Of a stretch of 13,277 nt of DNA, positions 6,414 through 13,277 are shown in pieces (within the stretch, counting starts at the first letter, position 1; every line of letters begins with the position of its first letter). Below the pieces are notes generated by a model. The model was not told where the DNA came from. It saw only the letters and a list, made by a program, of their open reading frames with translations, and made no database searches. Source of the DNA: Saprospiraceae bacterium. Lineage in GTDB: Bacteria; Bacteroidota; Bacteroidia; Chitinophagales; Saprospiraceae. The stretch spans positions 1-13,277 of the forward strand of contig SCUG01000331.1 of NCBI GenBank assembly GCA_004297645.1, written 5' to 3'. Made by a program: the position numbers and the translations under genes.

Positions 6414-6611
6414 TGCAAAAGAATTAAAAAGTTAATAATAGACTGAGGAACTCCTGAGGATGCAGAACTATTTAGTACCAAAAACGGAGAAATGCAGTGA
6501 GGCTGGAAGGAGATTTACGAGCTGAAAGATTCGAAAACTGAGCTTACCGGACTACTGAATACCTTTTTGTCAAATTTTTCTTACCGACAGAGAATCACTC
6601 AAAGAACCTCG

Positions 6612-6619
6612 CAAAGGTA
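6612..6619 (-). promoter_or_regulatory. Candidate -7 box of the RRM gene promoter
   Basis: The minus strand reads TACCTTTG, an exact match to the Bacteroidota housekeeping -7 consensus TAnnTTTG, with GTTTA about 17 bases further upstream as a poor -33 element. Transcription would start near 6605 and give a leader of roughly 190 bases before the ATG at 6413. Confidence 0.45.
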
Positions 6620-6888
6620 CAGGTATTTTCTAAACGAGGTATTATTTAATAAATTAAATGTGAGACGTTCTTGAATGCTTTCCACCGAAGTAAATTGCGC
6701 AGTGATAAATCAAATCAAAGGTAGTTCGCACTTCTTCCCTCCAGCCACAATAGGTCTATGGCCCGGCAAATGGATTTTATGAGCTTCTTATCTTGAGCCA
6801 TTTTCCACGAGGGCATTCAGATATTCGGGGGCAACTTGCTAATGCCGGGACAGACTCAGCAAGTAAAACCCTTGTTTTAAAATGTTCG

Positions 6889-6896
6889 TAGTTTTG
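6889..6896 (+). promoter_or_regulatory. Candidate -7 box of the sensor kinase promoter
   Basis: TAGTTTTG matches TAnnTTTG, with TTG at 6872-6874 upstream, closer than the usual -33 spacing. The start of transcription would be near 6903, after the ATG at 6882. This is one reason for choosing 6921 as the start of the kinase. Confidence 0.35.
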
Positions 6897-6920
6897 AGAA
6901 GTCAAATAATACATTGCTAC

Positions 6921-7919
6921 ATGACCAGCCTCCGCCTCCGCCTGCTCTCCTATTTAATCATGGGATACATGTTCTTTGCATTTGCCTGGTGGGCAACGCT
7001 GTTGTTCACAAAAAACCGCGACGTTTTTTATGCAAAAACTGACTTGGTGAAAGCAAGCATGATGGCCGAAGGCCTTATAAAATCGGAATCTGAGTTTGAG
7101 GCAACGGATACCTATAAGCGACTGTTGGAAAAGGACAAAAGCCAGGAACACATGATAATCGGGGAAGCCATGGTATTCGTCTTCACACTTTTCGCAGGGT
7201 TTTGGTTTATCAACAAAAGCTACAACGAGGAGGTGGCCTCCAACCACCAACGCCGCAATTTTTTGCTGTCCATCACGCACGAGCTAAAATCACCCATCGC
7301 CTCCATCCGGCTTATTTTGGAGACATTGGTGAAACGAAATTTGTCTAAAACTCAAATCGAGCAACTCGCCACTTCTGGCCTGGCGGAAAATGAACGTTTG
7401 AACGAGTTGGTGGAAAACCTGCTGCTCTCGGCCAAACTCGAAACTGCCTACCAGCCCTATTTTGAATTGCTGGACCTGGCGGCTCTCGTCCGCAATATTG
7501 CCGGAAAGATGCGCGCTAAATTTCCCGAAGCGACATTCTCCTTTCGGCAGGACGCTGACATTCCACCCATCCGGGGGGATAAGGCGGGGTTTACTTCTGC
7601 CCTGCTCAACCTCTGCGAAAACGCCGTCAAGTATTCCGGGGAACACCCGGAGGTGGACATCCGCATGTGGACGCATGCGCAAAAAATAGTGCTGGAAGTG
7701 GCAGACCGCGGCATGGGAATTCCCCACTCAGAAAAGAAACGTATTTTTGACAAATTTTACCGGGTGGGCAACGAAGAAACCCGCCAGACCAAAGGCACGG
7801 GGCTGGGGCTGTACATAGTGTGGGAGGTAATAAAAGCGCATCGCGGAAAAATCACTGTCACCGATAACAATCCCGTGGGCACAGTCTTCAGCATCGAACT
7901 GCCATTAGAGTTTGTTTGA
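6921..7919 (+). CDS. Membrane sensor histidine kinase
   Basis: This 332-residue two-component sensor has a transmembrane helix near the N-terminus (LLSYLIMGYMFFAFAWWATLLF), a short extracytoplasmic loop of about 50 residues, a second helix (EAMVFVFTLFAGFWFI), then a HisKA dimerisation domain with H120 in SITHELKSPIASIRL. The HATPase_c domain shows the N box NLCENAVKYS, G1 DRGMG, the F box FDKFYRV and G2 GTGLGL, so it should be a working kinase. I chose the ATG at 6921 because the first helix begins there with an RLRLL positive patch; an upstream ATG at 6882 adds 13 residues that look untranslated and contain a promoter-like box. The 39-base gap to the regulator downstream indicates one operon. 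The signal sensed is unknown. Confidence 0.93.
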   Translation: MTSLRLRLLSYLIMGYMFFAFAWWATLLFTKNRDVFYAKTDLVKASMMAEGLIKSESEFEATDTYKRLLEKDKSQEHMIIGEAMVFVFTLFAGFWFINKSYNEEVASNHQRRNFLLSITHELKSPIASIRLILETLVKRNLSKTQIEQLATSGLAENERLNELVENLLLSAKLETAYQPYFELLDLAALVRNIAGKMRAKFPEATFSFRQDADIPPIRGDKAGFTSALLNLCENAVKYSGEHPEVDIRMWTHAQKIVLEVADRGMGIPHSEKKRIFDKFYRVGNEETRQTKGTGLGLYIVWEVIKAHRGKITVTDNNPVGTVFSIELPLEFV

Positions 7920-7958
7920 ACAAGGAGCGACCCAAAACCTTCACCAATTCGCTGAACC

Positions 7959-8639
7959 ATGAGAATCTTATTTGTCGAAGACGAAGAAAATATCCGCAAC
8001 GTCGTAAAGATGAACCTCGAAATGGAAGACTTCGAGGTGGTGGACACAGGCAAGGGCCGCGAGGCCATCCGGCTCTTTGAATCACAGCATTTCGACCTCA
8101 TCATCCTCGATGTGATGCTACCCGAAATCAGCGGCTTCGATATTTGCGAGCAAATCCGGCTAACCAACAGCGAGGTACCTATCATTTTTCTCACAGCAAA
8201 AGACGGCACTACCGACCGGATTTCGGGCCTGAAACTCGGTGCCGACGACTATCTCACTAAACCCTTTCACTTTGAAGAGCTATTGCTGCGCATCAACAAC
8301 CTTATTCGCCGGACGGCCAAAGAACCGGAGCGCTCGCCCGCCCACTTCGAGTTTGGCGGTAACAAGGTCAACTTCCGCACCTTCGAAGCCCGTGGGAACA
8401 ACGGCGAATTCATGCTCACTAAGAAAGAAGCAATGCTTCTGAAGTTGCTCACCGACCGAAAAAACGAAGTAGTGTCCCGCAACCAGATTCTACAATCGGT
8501 GTGGGGCTATGACGTCTTCCCTTCCACCCGCACGATTGACAATTTCATCCTTTCTTTCCGGAAATATTTTGAGGAAGACCCGCACAACCCGAAGTTTTTT
8601 CACTCGGTGAGAGGGGTGGGATATAAGTTTGCATTTTAA
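7959..8639 (+). CDS. OmpR/PhoB-family response regulator
   Basis: This 226-residue regulator has a receiver domain with acidic residues E7-D8-E9, phosphoacceptor D51 (LIILDVMLPE), switch T79 and K101 (YLTKPF). It also has a C-terminal winged helix (about 132-226) with TKKEAMLLKLL, SRNQILQSVWG, the recognition helix TRTIDNFILSFRKYF, and the wing HSVRGVGYKF. It lies directly after the sensor kinase and is almost certainly its partner. It ends 22 bases before the stop of paaD, which is convergent; no clear terminator lies between them. Confidence 0.95.
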   Translation: MRILFVEDEENIRNVVKMNLEMEDFEVVDTGKGREAIRLFESQHFDLIILDVMLPEISGFDICEQIRLTNSEVPIIFLTAKDGTTDRISGLKLGADDYLTKPFHFEELLLRINNLIRRTAKEPERSPAHFEFGGNKVNFRTFEARGNNGEFMLTKKEAMLLKLLTDRKNEVVSRNQILQSVWGYDVFPSTRTIDNFILSFRKYFEEDPHNPKFFHSVRGVGYKFAF

Positions 8640-8661
8640 GGAATGCAGCGTGAGAGGTGGG

Positions 8662-9144
8662 CTAATGGCACTTGAAATAATCGAACGGCTCCAAACACTC
8701 CCTGCACTGGAACAGCGCCTTGCACGCCGTCGAACCAAATTGACTCACCATCTCCGTATTCATTGAGCCGCATTGAGGGCATTCCACTTTCGTATCATTT
8801 CCGAGCAGCGAATATTTACCGGCTGAACCTATGGGAGGGGCAATGCCGTAAACTTTGAGTTTTTCTTTCGCCGCCTCGCTCAGCCAGTCCGTCGTCCAGG
8901 CGGGGCTGAGCACGGTACTCACCTTTACCCTCTGGTACCCCTGCTCCTGCAACACCGATTTTATGCAGACCTCCATCATGTCCAAAGCCGGGCAGCCGGT
9001 ATAAGTAGGGGTAATGACCACTTCTACTTCGCCGCCTTTATTTAGATGCACCTCCCTTATAACGCCGAGGTCTTGCAGCGTGAGCACCGGGATTTCCGGG
9101 TCGGTCACCGCCTGAAGGATGCGAAGTATTTTGTCTTTTTCCAT
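8662..9144 (-). CDS. paaD: PaaD-like subunit, phenylacetyl-CoA epoxidase maturation
   Basis: This 160-residue protein has an N-terminal MIP18/DUF59 domain (residues 1-100; DPEIPVLTLQDLGVIR and TPTYTGCPALD) and a C-terminal cysteine-rich end: CPQC (122-125), C141, CREC (147-150) and C159 in FDYFKCH. The zinc-ribbon-like tail is what separates PaaD from general SufT-type proteins. PaaD is required for the PaaABCE multicomponent oxygenase that epoxidises phenylacetyl-CoA, probably by helping assemble its metal or Fe-S cofactors. The ATG at 9144 was chosen over a longer frame to 9288 because it starts directly at the domain; the extension overlaps the end of the upstream gene. No other paa gene is seen in the window. 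The gene follows the 440-residue protein by 23 bases, so the two are likely cotranscribed. Confidence 0.88.
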   Translation of the reverse strand: MEKDKILRILQAVTDPEIPVLTLQDLGVIREVHLNKGGEVEVVITPTYTGCPALDMMEVCIKSVLQEQGYQRVKVSTVLSPAWTTDWLSEAAKEKLKVYGIAPPIGSAGKYSLLGNDTKVECPQCGSMNTEMVSQFGSTACKALFQCRECLEPFDYFKCH

Positions 9145-9167
9145 GCCCTTTTTATAAAAAACTCTAT

Positions 9168-10490
9168 TCAGGCGCAACCGCTCAAATCGAGCGTACGCAC
9201 CATGTGGAGGTACGATTCGGCGAATTGGGGCAGCGAGTTCCAAACCAGCATTTTCACATCTGGCTGCATGTGGGGACAGGCTTTGCAATGCCGCTCAGTG
9301 ATGCCACTGATTTCATGGCAAATGGCTTTTTTTTCAAGCCGGCCATTTCGCACAAAGCTCCTGAATCCTAATTCGTCAAAGTAGGTGTGTTCAATGATTT
9401 GGAGCAGCAGATGAAAAAACTCCTTGTCGGGTGCCGGAAGTGCGTAATAAAAAAGGCTGAAACTAACGATGTAGCCCGGCACCGCCAGTGCAATTTGTTC
9501 ATGGCCCTGCTCAAGGTACCACTTCATATTGGGCAGTTCCTGCCCGATGATGAGCGCAAGCTTTTCATGGTCAATAGGTGTGGTGATGCCGAAGGTGGAG
9601 CGCACCTCGTACATTTCTTTGAAAAACTTCTCCTGCGGCCGGTCGAGCAGCTTCTGAAACTCCTTGCGGATGGTCAGATTTTTCTGCGCCACATTCTTGC
9701 CGTCTTTGGCGAAAGCCAGCCGGTGGATGCGCTCCAGGGTTTCCATCATGTAGCCCTCCGGCTTGGTCAGGTAATCCAGCTTGTAGCAAAGGTAAAGCAG
9801 AAGGTAAGTGAAGCCGGTGGCGTATTGTCCCGGATGGAGTTTGCCGTTGTCAAGAATGCCGAAATCTGTTTCAATTTCCCTTTTGATGTAGCGGTATTTG
9901 GTCTCTTTTTCTGCCTGCGGCAAATGGCGGCGAATGTTGATGTCCGTGGGTTCGAGGGCATCGAATTCGTCAATGAGCAGGTCGTCGTGTTTGTCGGCGT
10001 GCGTGGCTAATTCTTTCAGTGCGGCGTATAATTTATAAGGCGAACTATCCACGGGGTAGCTGTCGAAAACGATGGCGATTTCATTGGCTGGGGTGAGGGC
10101 GAAGCGGCTGTATTTCAGCTCGAAATTCTCGTCGAGCAAGCGGCGCATAAAGCTGGATTGGAGGGAATTGGCCCGTGCCACTATTGCCACGGCGTAGAAT
10201 TTCCGGCCATTGGCAAACCCCGTGACCTTTTTCGAACCTTGAAACAGCTCGAACCCGATGTCCTCCTTTTCCCGCCAAACCCGCACGTTCTCCTCACCGG
10301 CGTTGTGGAGATAGTCAAAAAAAGCTTTGTACGAGTCCACAAAATCCCCCCGGCTGAACGCCTGCACCGCCTCGTCGAATGCCGCATCCTGGGCAGCCAG
10401 GTGGTAGCTGTCGCTGAACCGCCCAAAGCGGATTTTGGGCGCCGGCGTCGCTGGTTTGCTGTTTCCGAATATTTGGTCGAAGATGGTCAT
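9168..10490 (-). CDS. Uncharacterised 440-residue protein, N-terminus possibly YbjN-like
   Basis: I do not recognise a function. Residues about 25-170 have an alternating strand/helix pattern (GFELFQGSKKVTGFANGRKFYAVAIVAR and later FMRRLLDENFELKYSRFAL) that recalls the YbjN/type III secretion chaperone fold; this is tentative. Residues about 195-440 are mainly helical, with DHEKLALIIGQELPNMKWYLEQG and a cysteine group C391, C402, C405 (HCKACPH) that might bind metal. There is no signal peptide or membrane span. The ATG at 10490 has no competing upstream start. It lies upstream of paaD with a 23-base gap, and a heptamer repeat array precedes it. Confidence 0.75.
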   Translation of the reverse strand: MTIFDQIFGNSKPATPAPKIRFGRFSDSYHLAAQDAAFDEAVQAFSRGDFVDSYKAFFDYLHNAGEENVRVWREKEDIGFELFQGSKKVTGFANGRKFYAVAIVARANSLQSSFMRRLLDENFELKYSRFALTPANEIAIVFDSYPVDSSPYKLYAALKELATHADKHDDLLIDEFDALEPTDINIRRHLPQAEKETKYRYIKREIETDFGILDNGKLHPGQYATGFTYLLLYLCYKLDYLTKPEGYMMETLERIHRLAFAKDGKNVAQKNLTIRKEFQKLLDRPQEKFFKEMYEVRSTFGITTPIDHEKLALIIGQELPNMKWYLEQGHEQIALAVPGYIVSFSLFYYALPAPDKEFFHLLLQIIEHTYFDELGFRSFVRNGRLEKKAICHEISGITERHCKACPHMQPDVKMLVWNSLPQFAESYLHMVRTLDLSGCA

Positions 10491-10507
10491 GTTTTGTTTT
10501 TAGTCTC

Positions 10508-10620
10508 CAGTCTTCAGTCCGCAGTCCGCAGTCTTCAGTCCACAGTCTTCAGTCCGCAGTCTTCAGTCCGCAGTCCACAGTCCGACAGTCGGGAGTCCCC
10601 AGACTGCGGACTGAAGACTG
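10508..10620. repeat. CAGTCYN heptanucleotide repeat array with inverted terminal part
   Basis: Eleven uninterrupted heptamers occupy 10508-10584, each CAGTC followed by TT, CG or CA. After a short degenerate stretch, 10600-10620 is the reverse complement of three heptamers (CAGACTGCGGACTGAAGACTG), so the array can fold back on itself. It fills the space between the rnhA stop (10623) and the start of the 440-residue gene (10490). Such heptamer arrays resemble the short tandem repeats known from cyanobacteria and some Bacteroidota. Confidence 0.9.
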
Positions 10621-10622
10621 CC

Positions 10623-11258
10623 TCATTTCCTCCCAAAATCCGCGGGGATTTCCCCCCAATATTCGGTTTCCCATTTCAGGATGGGGTTTTCCCAGGTGTG
10701 GGTTTTCAGCCAAACTTCGGCCCGCTCCAACAATTGCCAAAGATTCTCCGTGCGAGGGTTGCGTTCGAGCTTCGACTTGCATTTCTTGTTCCTCACCCAG
10801 GCTAAGGCCGTGCGGGAGTCGGTGTAAATGGGAGTCTTTTTCCCTTGTTTTTCAAACATAGCCAGCGCGTGCACGATGGCCAGGAACTCCCCGATATTGT
10901 TGGTGCCGATGGCAAATTTCTGGTGAAAAATCTGCTGCTTGGTCGTCGTGTGTACGCCTTGGTATTCCATCAGGCCGGGGTTGCCGCTGCATGCCGCATC
11001 CACGCTGATGCTGTCCCAAACAATGGCGTGTTTGGTTGATGGCACATTGGCGGGTTTGGGGGCTGTGTGCGCTGTGTTTTTATAAATGTGCTTCGCAAAA
11101 TTTTCCTTGAAAGCGGCCTCTGCCTCCGCCTGGGTAAGGTAGCTTTTGTACCTGGCATCCGCAAAGCCTTTTATCTGCAACTGGCATTCCTCCCAGTTAT
11201 CATAAACGCCGGGCTTGTTGCCCTGCCACACGACGTAATATTTCTTTTGTTTGACCAT
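10623..11258 (-). CDS. rnhA: Ribonuclease HI with N-terminal hybrid-binding domain
   Basis: This 211-residue enzyme degrades the RNA strand of RNA:DNA hybrids. Residues about 5-52 are the caulimovirus-VI/RHBD-type hybrid-binding domain (YYVVWQGNKPGVYDNWEEC...GFADARYKSY), as in eukaryotic RNase H1. A linker runs to about 75, then the catalytic domain follows. The four acidic catalytic residues are visible: D87 (SVDAACSGNPG), E124 (NNIGEFLAI), D147 (YTDSRTALAW) and D207 (PADFGRK). The GEIPADFGRK ending is typical of Bacteroidota/Firmicutes forms of this type. The ATG at 11258 opens the binding domain directly. The heptamer array begins two bases past the stop. The gene is divergent from the permease. 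Confidence 0.95.
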   Translation of the reverse strand: MVKQKKYYVVWQGNKPGVYDNWEECQLQIKGFADARYKSYLTQAEAEAAFKENFAKHIYKNTAHTAPKPANVPSTKHAIVWDSISVDAACSGNPGLMEYQGVHTTTKQQIFHQKFAIGTNNIGEFLAIVHALAMFEKQGKKTPIYTDSRTALAWVRNKKCKSKLERNPRTENLWQLLERAEVWLKTHTWENPILKWETEYWGEIPADFGRK

Positions 11259-11385
11259 AGACTGGCAAAAGTAATTTATCCCTTCGGGAAAATGAAAAGC
11301 AAAAGCTGGGCATTCCCTTTAGATTTGCCGTATTGGGCATCCCTTCATAAATTAATGGGGGTTTTCCAAAATTACGCAGTCTTTT

Positions 11386-11452
11386 CGAGCGGCAGGGTTT
11401 TGAACCCTGCGTTTTCGTGCCTGAAACGCAGGGTTCAAAACCCTGCCGCTCG
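11386..11452. repeat. 29-bp perfect inverted repeat sharing the REP-like core
   Basis: The arms 11386-11414 and 11424-11452 are perfect reverse complements around a 9-base spacer (TCGTGCCTG). Each arm itself contains a smaller palindrome of the form GCAGGGTT-N3-AACCCTGC, with centre TTG in the left arm and CAA in the right. This core is the same as in the palindromes around the transposase remnant (centre TCG/CGA), while the outer flanks differ (CGAGC and CGTTT instead of AACGTC). It is therefore probably a related, two-headed element of the same repeat superfamily. Confidence 0.9.
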
Positions 11453-11527
11453 AAATACCAGCATTTTTTGAGGAGATACCTCATTGGAAATGGTTGGGAG
11501 GTTGGTTGGCTGAATGGCTGGTCAACC

Positions 11528-11551
11528 AATTAACCATTTAACCATTTAACC
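11528..11551 (+). repeat. Octamer repeats just upstream of the permease start
   Basis: Three consecutive octamers (AATTAACC, ATTTAACC, ATTTAACC) end 10 bases before the ATG at 11562. Partly complementary sequence (ATGGTTGGGAGGTTGGTTGG) lies at about 11490-11510 and could pair with it. The arrangement mirrors the octamers at 169-192. Confidence 0.65.
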
Positions 11552-11561
11552 ATTTTCAAGC

Positions 11562-12887
11562 ATGCAAAACCAACTACAAAAAAAACTCACCCTCTACGGC
11601 CTCACCATGATAGCCGTGGGTTCGTGCATCGGCTCCGGCATCTTTGTCACGCCCGCCCAAATCGTGGAGGCGGTGCCCAATGCCACGCTGGTGCTGGCCG
11701 TGTGGGCTATCGGCGGATTGGTGGCGCTCACCGGGGCACTGACCTTCACCGAATTGGGTGGCATGTTCCCCCGCTCCGGCGGGGTGTATGTGTACATCAA
11801 AGAGGCATACGGGCCGCTGGCGGGGTTCCTCTATGGCTGGACGATTTTGCTGGTCATCAACACGGGAGCGCTGGCAGGGCTGTGCGTCGCCTTCGCCGAA
11901 TACCTGAAAATCTTCGTGCCGGACATGGGCGAAAACACCAAAACCGCCATTGCCGCAGGCACCATGCTCGTGCTCACGGTGGTGAACATGCGGGGCGTCA
12001 ACGTGAGCCAGGGCCTCGCCAATTTTTTCACGGGCCTCAAACTGTTGTCCATCGCCGCCATCATCGTGGCGGGGTTTGTGTTTTTCGACCCTGAAAAGGT
12101 GCACCTCGATTTTTCGCTGTCGCAAAACGTGCCCGTCAACCTGACTTCGGCGCTGCTCACCGGCCTCATCGGCGTGCTGTTTTCAGTGGGCGGCTGGCAC
12201 CATGCGTCTTACGTGGCGGGCGAGGCCATCAACGCCCGGCGCAACGTGCCGCGGGCCATGTTCTTCGGGGTGCTCATCGTCACCGGGATGTACCTGCTCG
12301 TCAACCTGGCGTACATGCTTTTGCTCCCGCTCGATACCATTGCCGCTACACCACGGGTTGCCAGCGAGGCTATCGCCACATTGGCCCCATGGGGCGGGAA
12401 GGCCGTAGCCATTGCCATCGCACTTTCCATCTTCGGCACCATCGGCATTTACACCATGTCTGCACCACGTATCTATTATGCAATGGCCGAAGACGGGGTG
12501 TTCTTTAAAAAGCTTGCTGAGGTGCACCCGCGCTGGCACACACCGGTTTTCGCCATGCTGATTCAGGTGGCCTGGGCATTGGTAGTGCTGCTGTTTTTCA
12601 GCGGGCTGTTCAACAAAATCATCACCTTCGTCACCTTCATGGACATAGCGTTCATGGGACTGGCCGGAGCAGCGGTTTTTGTTTTTCGTAAAAAAAGAAA
12701 GGATGCGGAGCGGCCTATCCGGGCATGGGGCTACCCGGTGGTGCCGTTGATTTTTGTTATTATTTCGGCTGCTTTTGCTGTAAATACTTTGATGGAGCGG
12801 CCGGGGCAGGCGTTGCCGGGGCTGGTGCTTTTGCTGTTGGGCGTGGGGGTGTATTTTGGATTTAAAAGAAAGCGGAACAGGCGTTAG
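11562..12887 (+). CDS. APC-superfamily amino-acid permease
   Basis: This 441-residue inner-membrane secondary transporter has about 12 hydrophobic helices. The first helix carries the substrate-binding motif of the APC fold, SCIGSGIFVTPAQI (G24-SGI-F28). The loop FTELGGMFPRSGGVYVYIKEAYGP is typical of the LAT/amino-acid exchanger branch. The unwound sixth helix has FSVGGWHHASYVAGE, and the basic loop after TM8 (APRIYYAMAEDGVFFKKLAEVHPRWHTP) is also conserved. It ends with a positively charged tail (FKRKRNRR), which would be cytoplasmic. Length is normal. Substrate specificity cannot be read. The ATG at 11562 is preceded by octamer repeats; no partner gene is adjacent. Confidence 0.93.
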   Translation: MQNQLQKKLTLYGLTMIAVGSCIGSGIFVTPAQIVEAVPNATLVLAVWAIGGLVALTGALTFTELGGMFPRSGGVYVYIKEAYGPLAGFLYGWTILLVINTGALAGLCVAFAEYLKIFVPDMGENTKTAIAAGTMLVLTVVNMRGVNVSQGLANFFTGLKLLSIAAIIVAGFVFFDPEKVHLDFSLSQNVPVNLTSALLTGLIGVLFSVGGWHHASYVAGEAINARRNVPRAMFFGVLIVTGMYLLVNLAYMLLLPLDTIAATPRVASEAIATLAPWGGKAVAIAIALSIFGTIGIYTMSAPRIYYAMAEDGVFFKKLAEVHPRWHTPVFAMLIQVAWALVVLLFFSGLFNKIITFVTFMDIAFMGLAGAAVFVFRKKRKDAERPIRAWGYPVVPLIFVIISAAFAVNTLMERPGQALPGLVLLLLGVGVYFGFKRKRNRR

Positions 12888-12957
12888 AAAAACAATTGCT
12901 CTGCCCCGTCGCCGGGTATGGCAACGGGACTCCGTTCAAAAAATGTTGGAGGGCACA

Positions 12958-12988
12958 GATTTGACAACTTTCCAATAGTTGTCAAATC
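12958..12988. terminator. Hairpin between permease and type IX cargo gene
   Basis: A perfect 12-bp stem (12958-12969 GATTTGACAACT with 12977-12988) closes a 7-base loop. It overlaps the stop codon of the convergent minus-strand gene and lies about 70 bases past the permease stop. Neither side carries a good T-run, so it may be a factor-assisted or weak bidirectional terminator, or simply a repeat. Confidence 0.5.
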
Positions 12989-13277
12989 ACCTCGCCACCA
13001 CTACCCTCGCCCCCGCCCTCGCCCTGCCCTCTTCCAGCAGCACGATATTGTACACCCCCGGCGGCCAGCCCCCCACCTCCAGCGTGTGCAGGTAGGCATA
13101 CGGCGGGAAGCGGTGGCGGTGCACCACCCGCCCCAGCATGTCCACCACCTGTACCTCGGCAGTGCTGCTGCCGTAGCCGGGCAGCGTGATGCTCACCTCC
13201 ACCTGCCCGGAGGCGACAGATGGCGATGCCACCACGCCGTAGCCGCTGCCTGCCAGTGGCGGCTTGGTGCTGCTCAG
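12987..13277 (-). CDS. Secreted protein C-terminus with type IX sorting domain (partial)
   Basis: The last 96 codons of a protein that continues past the right edge; the frame is open from 13277. From about codon 25 the sequence VEVSITLPGYGSSTAEVQVVDMLGRVV...LHTLEVGGWPPGVYNIVLLEEGRARAGARVVVAR is a type A C-terminal sorting domain. Its typical elements are the D-x-x-GR-V motif, the L-x-VGGWPPGVY motif and a final short beta strand ending in a basic residue. Such domains direct proteins across the outer membrane through the type IX secretion system of Bacteroidota and are then cleaved. The function of the cargo is not visible. GTG at 13235 is almost certainly internal. Confidence 0.88.
   Translation of the reverse strand: MSSTKPPLAGSGYGVVASPSVASGQVEVSITLPGYGSSTAEVQVVDMLGRVVHRHRFPPYAYLHTLEVGGWPPGVYNIVLLEEGRARAGARVVVAR

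Larger units (their letters stand above)
6414..6920. other. Divergent intergenic region between RRM gene and sensor kinase
   Basis: About 500 bases without a convincing gene. The left part is the AT-rich leader of the RRM gene. Two candidate -7 boxes (6612-6619 minus, 6889-6896 plus) face away from each other. A 33-codon minus-strand frame (6816-6715, beginning MPSWKMAQDKK) is present but has no other support. No RNA gene was recognised. Confidence 0.6.
11259..11561. other. Divergent intergenic region between rnhA and permease
   Basis: Some 300 bases without a gene. It holds a 67-base composite inverted repeat (11386-11452) and octamer repeats just before the permease ATG. I found no convincing promoter pair and no RNA gene. 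Confidence 0.65.

Noticed and set aside
6715..6816. 33-codon minus-strand frame beginning MPSWKMAQDKK
   Set aside because: Short, with no family resemblance I can name and no clear translation signal; it lies upstream of the RRM promoter box.
9145..9288. Longer PaaD start at 9288
   Set aside because: The extension overlaps the end of the upstream gene in another frame and is unlike PaaD N-termini; the ATG at 9144 fits the domain.
10508..10620. Possible CRISPR array
   Set aside because: Units are 7 bases with no spacers. The 33-bp palindromes elsewhere are also not regularly spaced by unique sequence, and no cas gene is present.
10158..10805. Plus-strand reading frame of 215 codons spanning the heptamer array
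   Set aside because: It runs antisense to two real genes and through the repeat array; the repeated residues in it are simply translated heptamers.

Overview
The window comes from a bacterium of the phylum Bacteroidota, probably a saprospiraceae-like lineage. Supporting signs are a type IX secretion C-terminal sorting domain at the right edge, TAnnTTTG-type -7 promoter boxes, an RRM protein with a glycine-rich tail, weak Shine-Dalgarno signals, and short tandem repeats next to genes. The lineage below phylum level is inference.

Layout, left to right. Positions 1-248 are a leader with a long inverted repeat, followed by a NarL/LuxR-type response regulator (249-896, +). Positions 899-4299 form an accessory island read on the minus strand. 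It holds a caspase-like peptidase (4077-3367), a P-loop ATPase with a PPR-like segment (3342-1663), and a broken REP-associated (Y1/HUH) transposase (1662-1021), with a short GreA-like fragment upstream (4299-4147). Four copies of a 33-bp palindrome lie after, inside and before the transposase. The caspase, ATPase and transposase share one reading frame, separated only by a TGA at 3367-3369 and a TAA at 1663-1665. The TGA falls in what looks like the conserved C-terminal QTP motif of the caspase domain, so caspase and ATPase were probably once one fused protein.

The middle is more ordinary: a biotin carboxylase (accC, minus), a bidirectional terminator, a cold-shock-type RRM RNA-binding protein with a long leader (minus), and a convergently placed two-component pair (sensor kinase 6921-7919 and OmpR-type regulator 7959-8639, plus). 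Then come paaD and an unrecognised 440-residue protein (both minus), a heptanucleotide repeat array, RNase HI (rnhA, minus), a large composite inverted repeat whose core matches the transposase-linked palindrome, an APC-family amino-acid permease (plus), and the C-terminal end of a secreted type IX cargo protein (minus).

The most interesting region is 899-4299. It contains a putative caspase/ATPase cell-death or defence module, and a REP-like repeat family that has entered its own presumed transposase gene in frame and recoded the C-terminus of the ATPase. A related repeat lies about 10 kb away.
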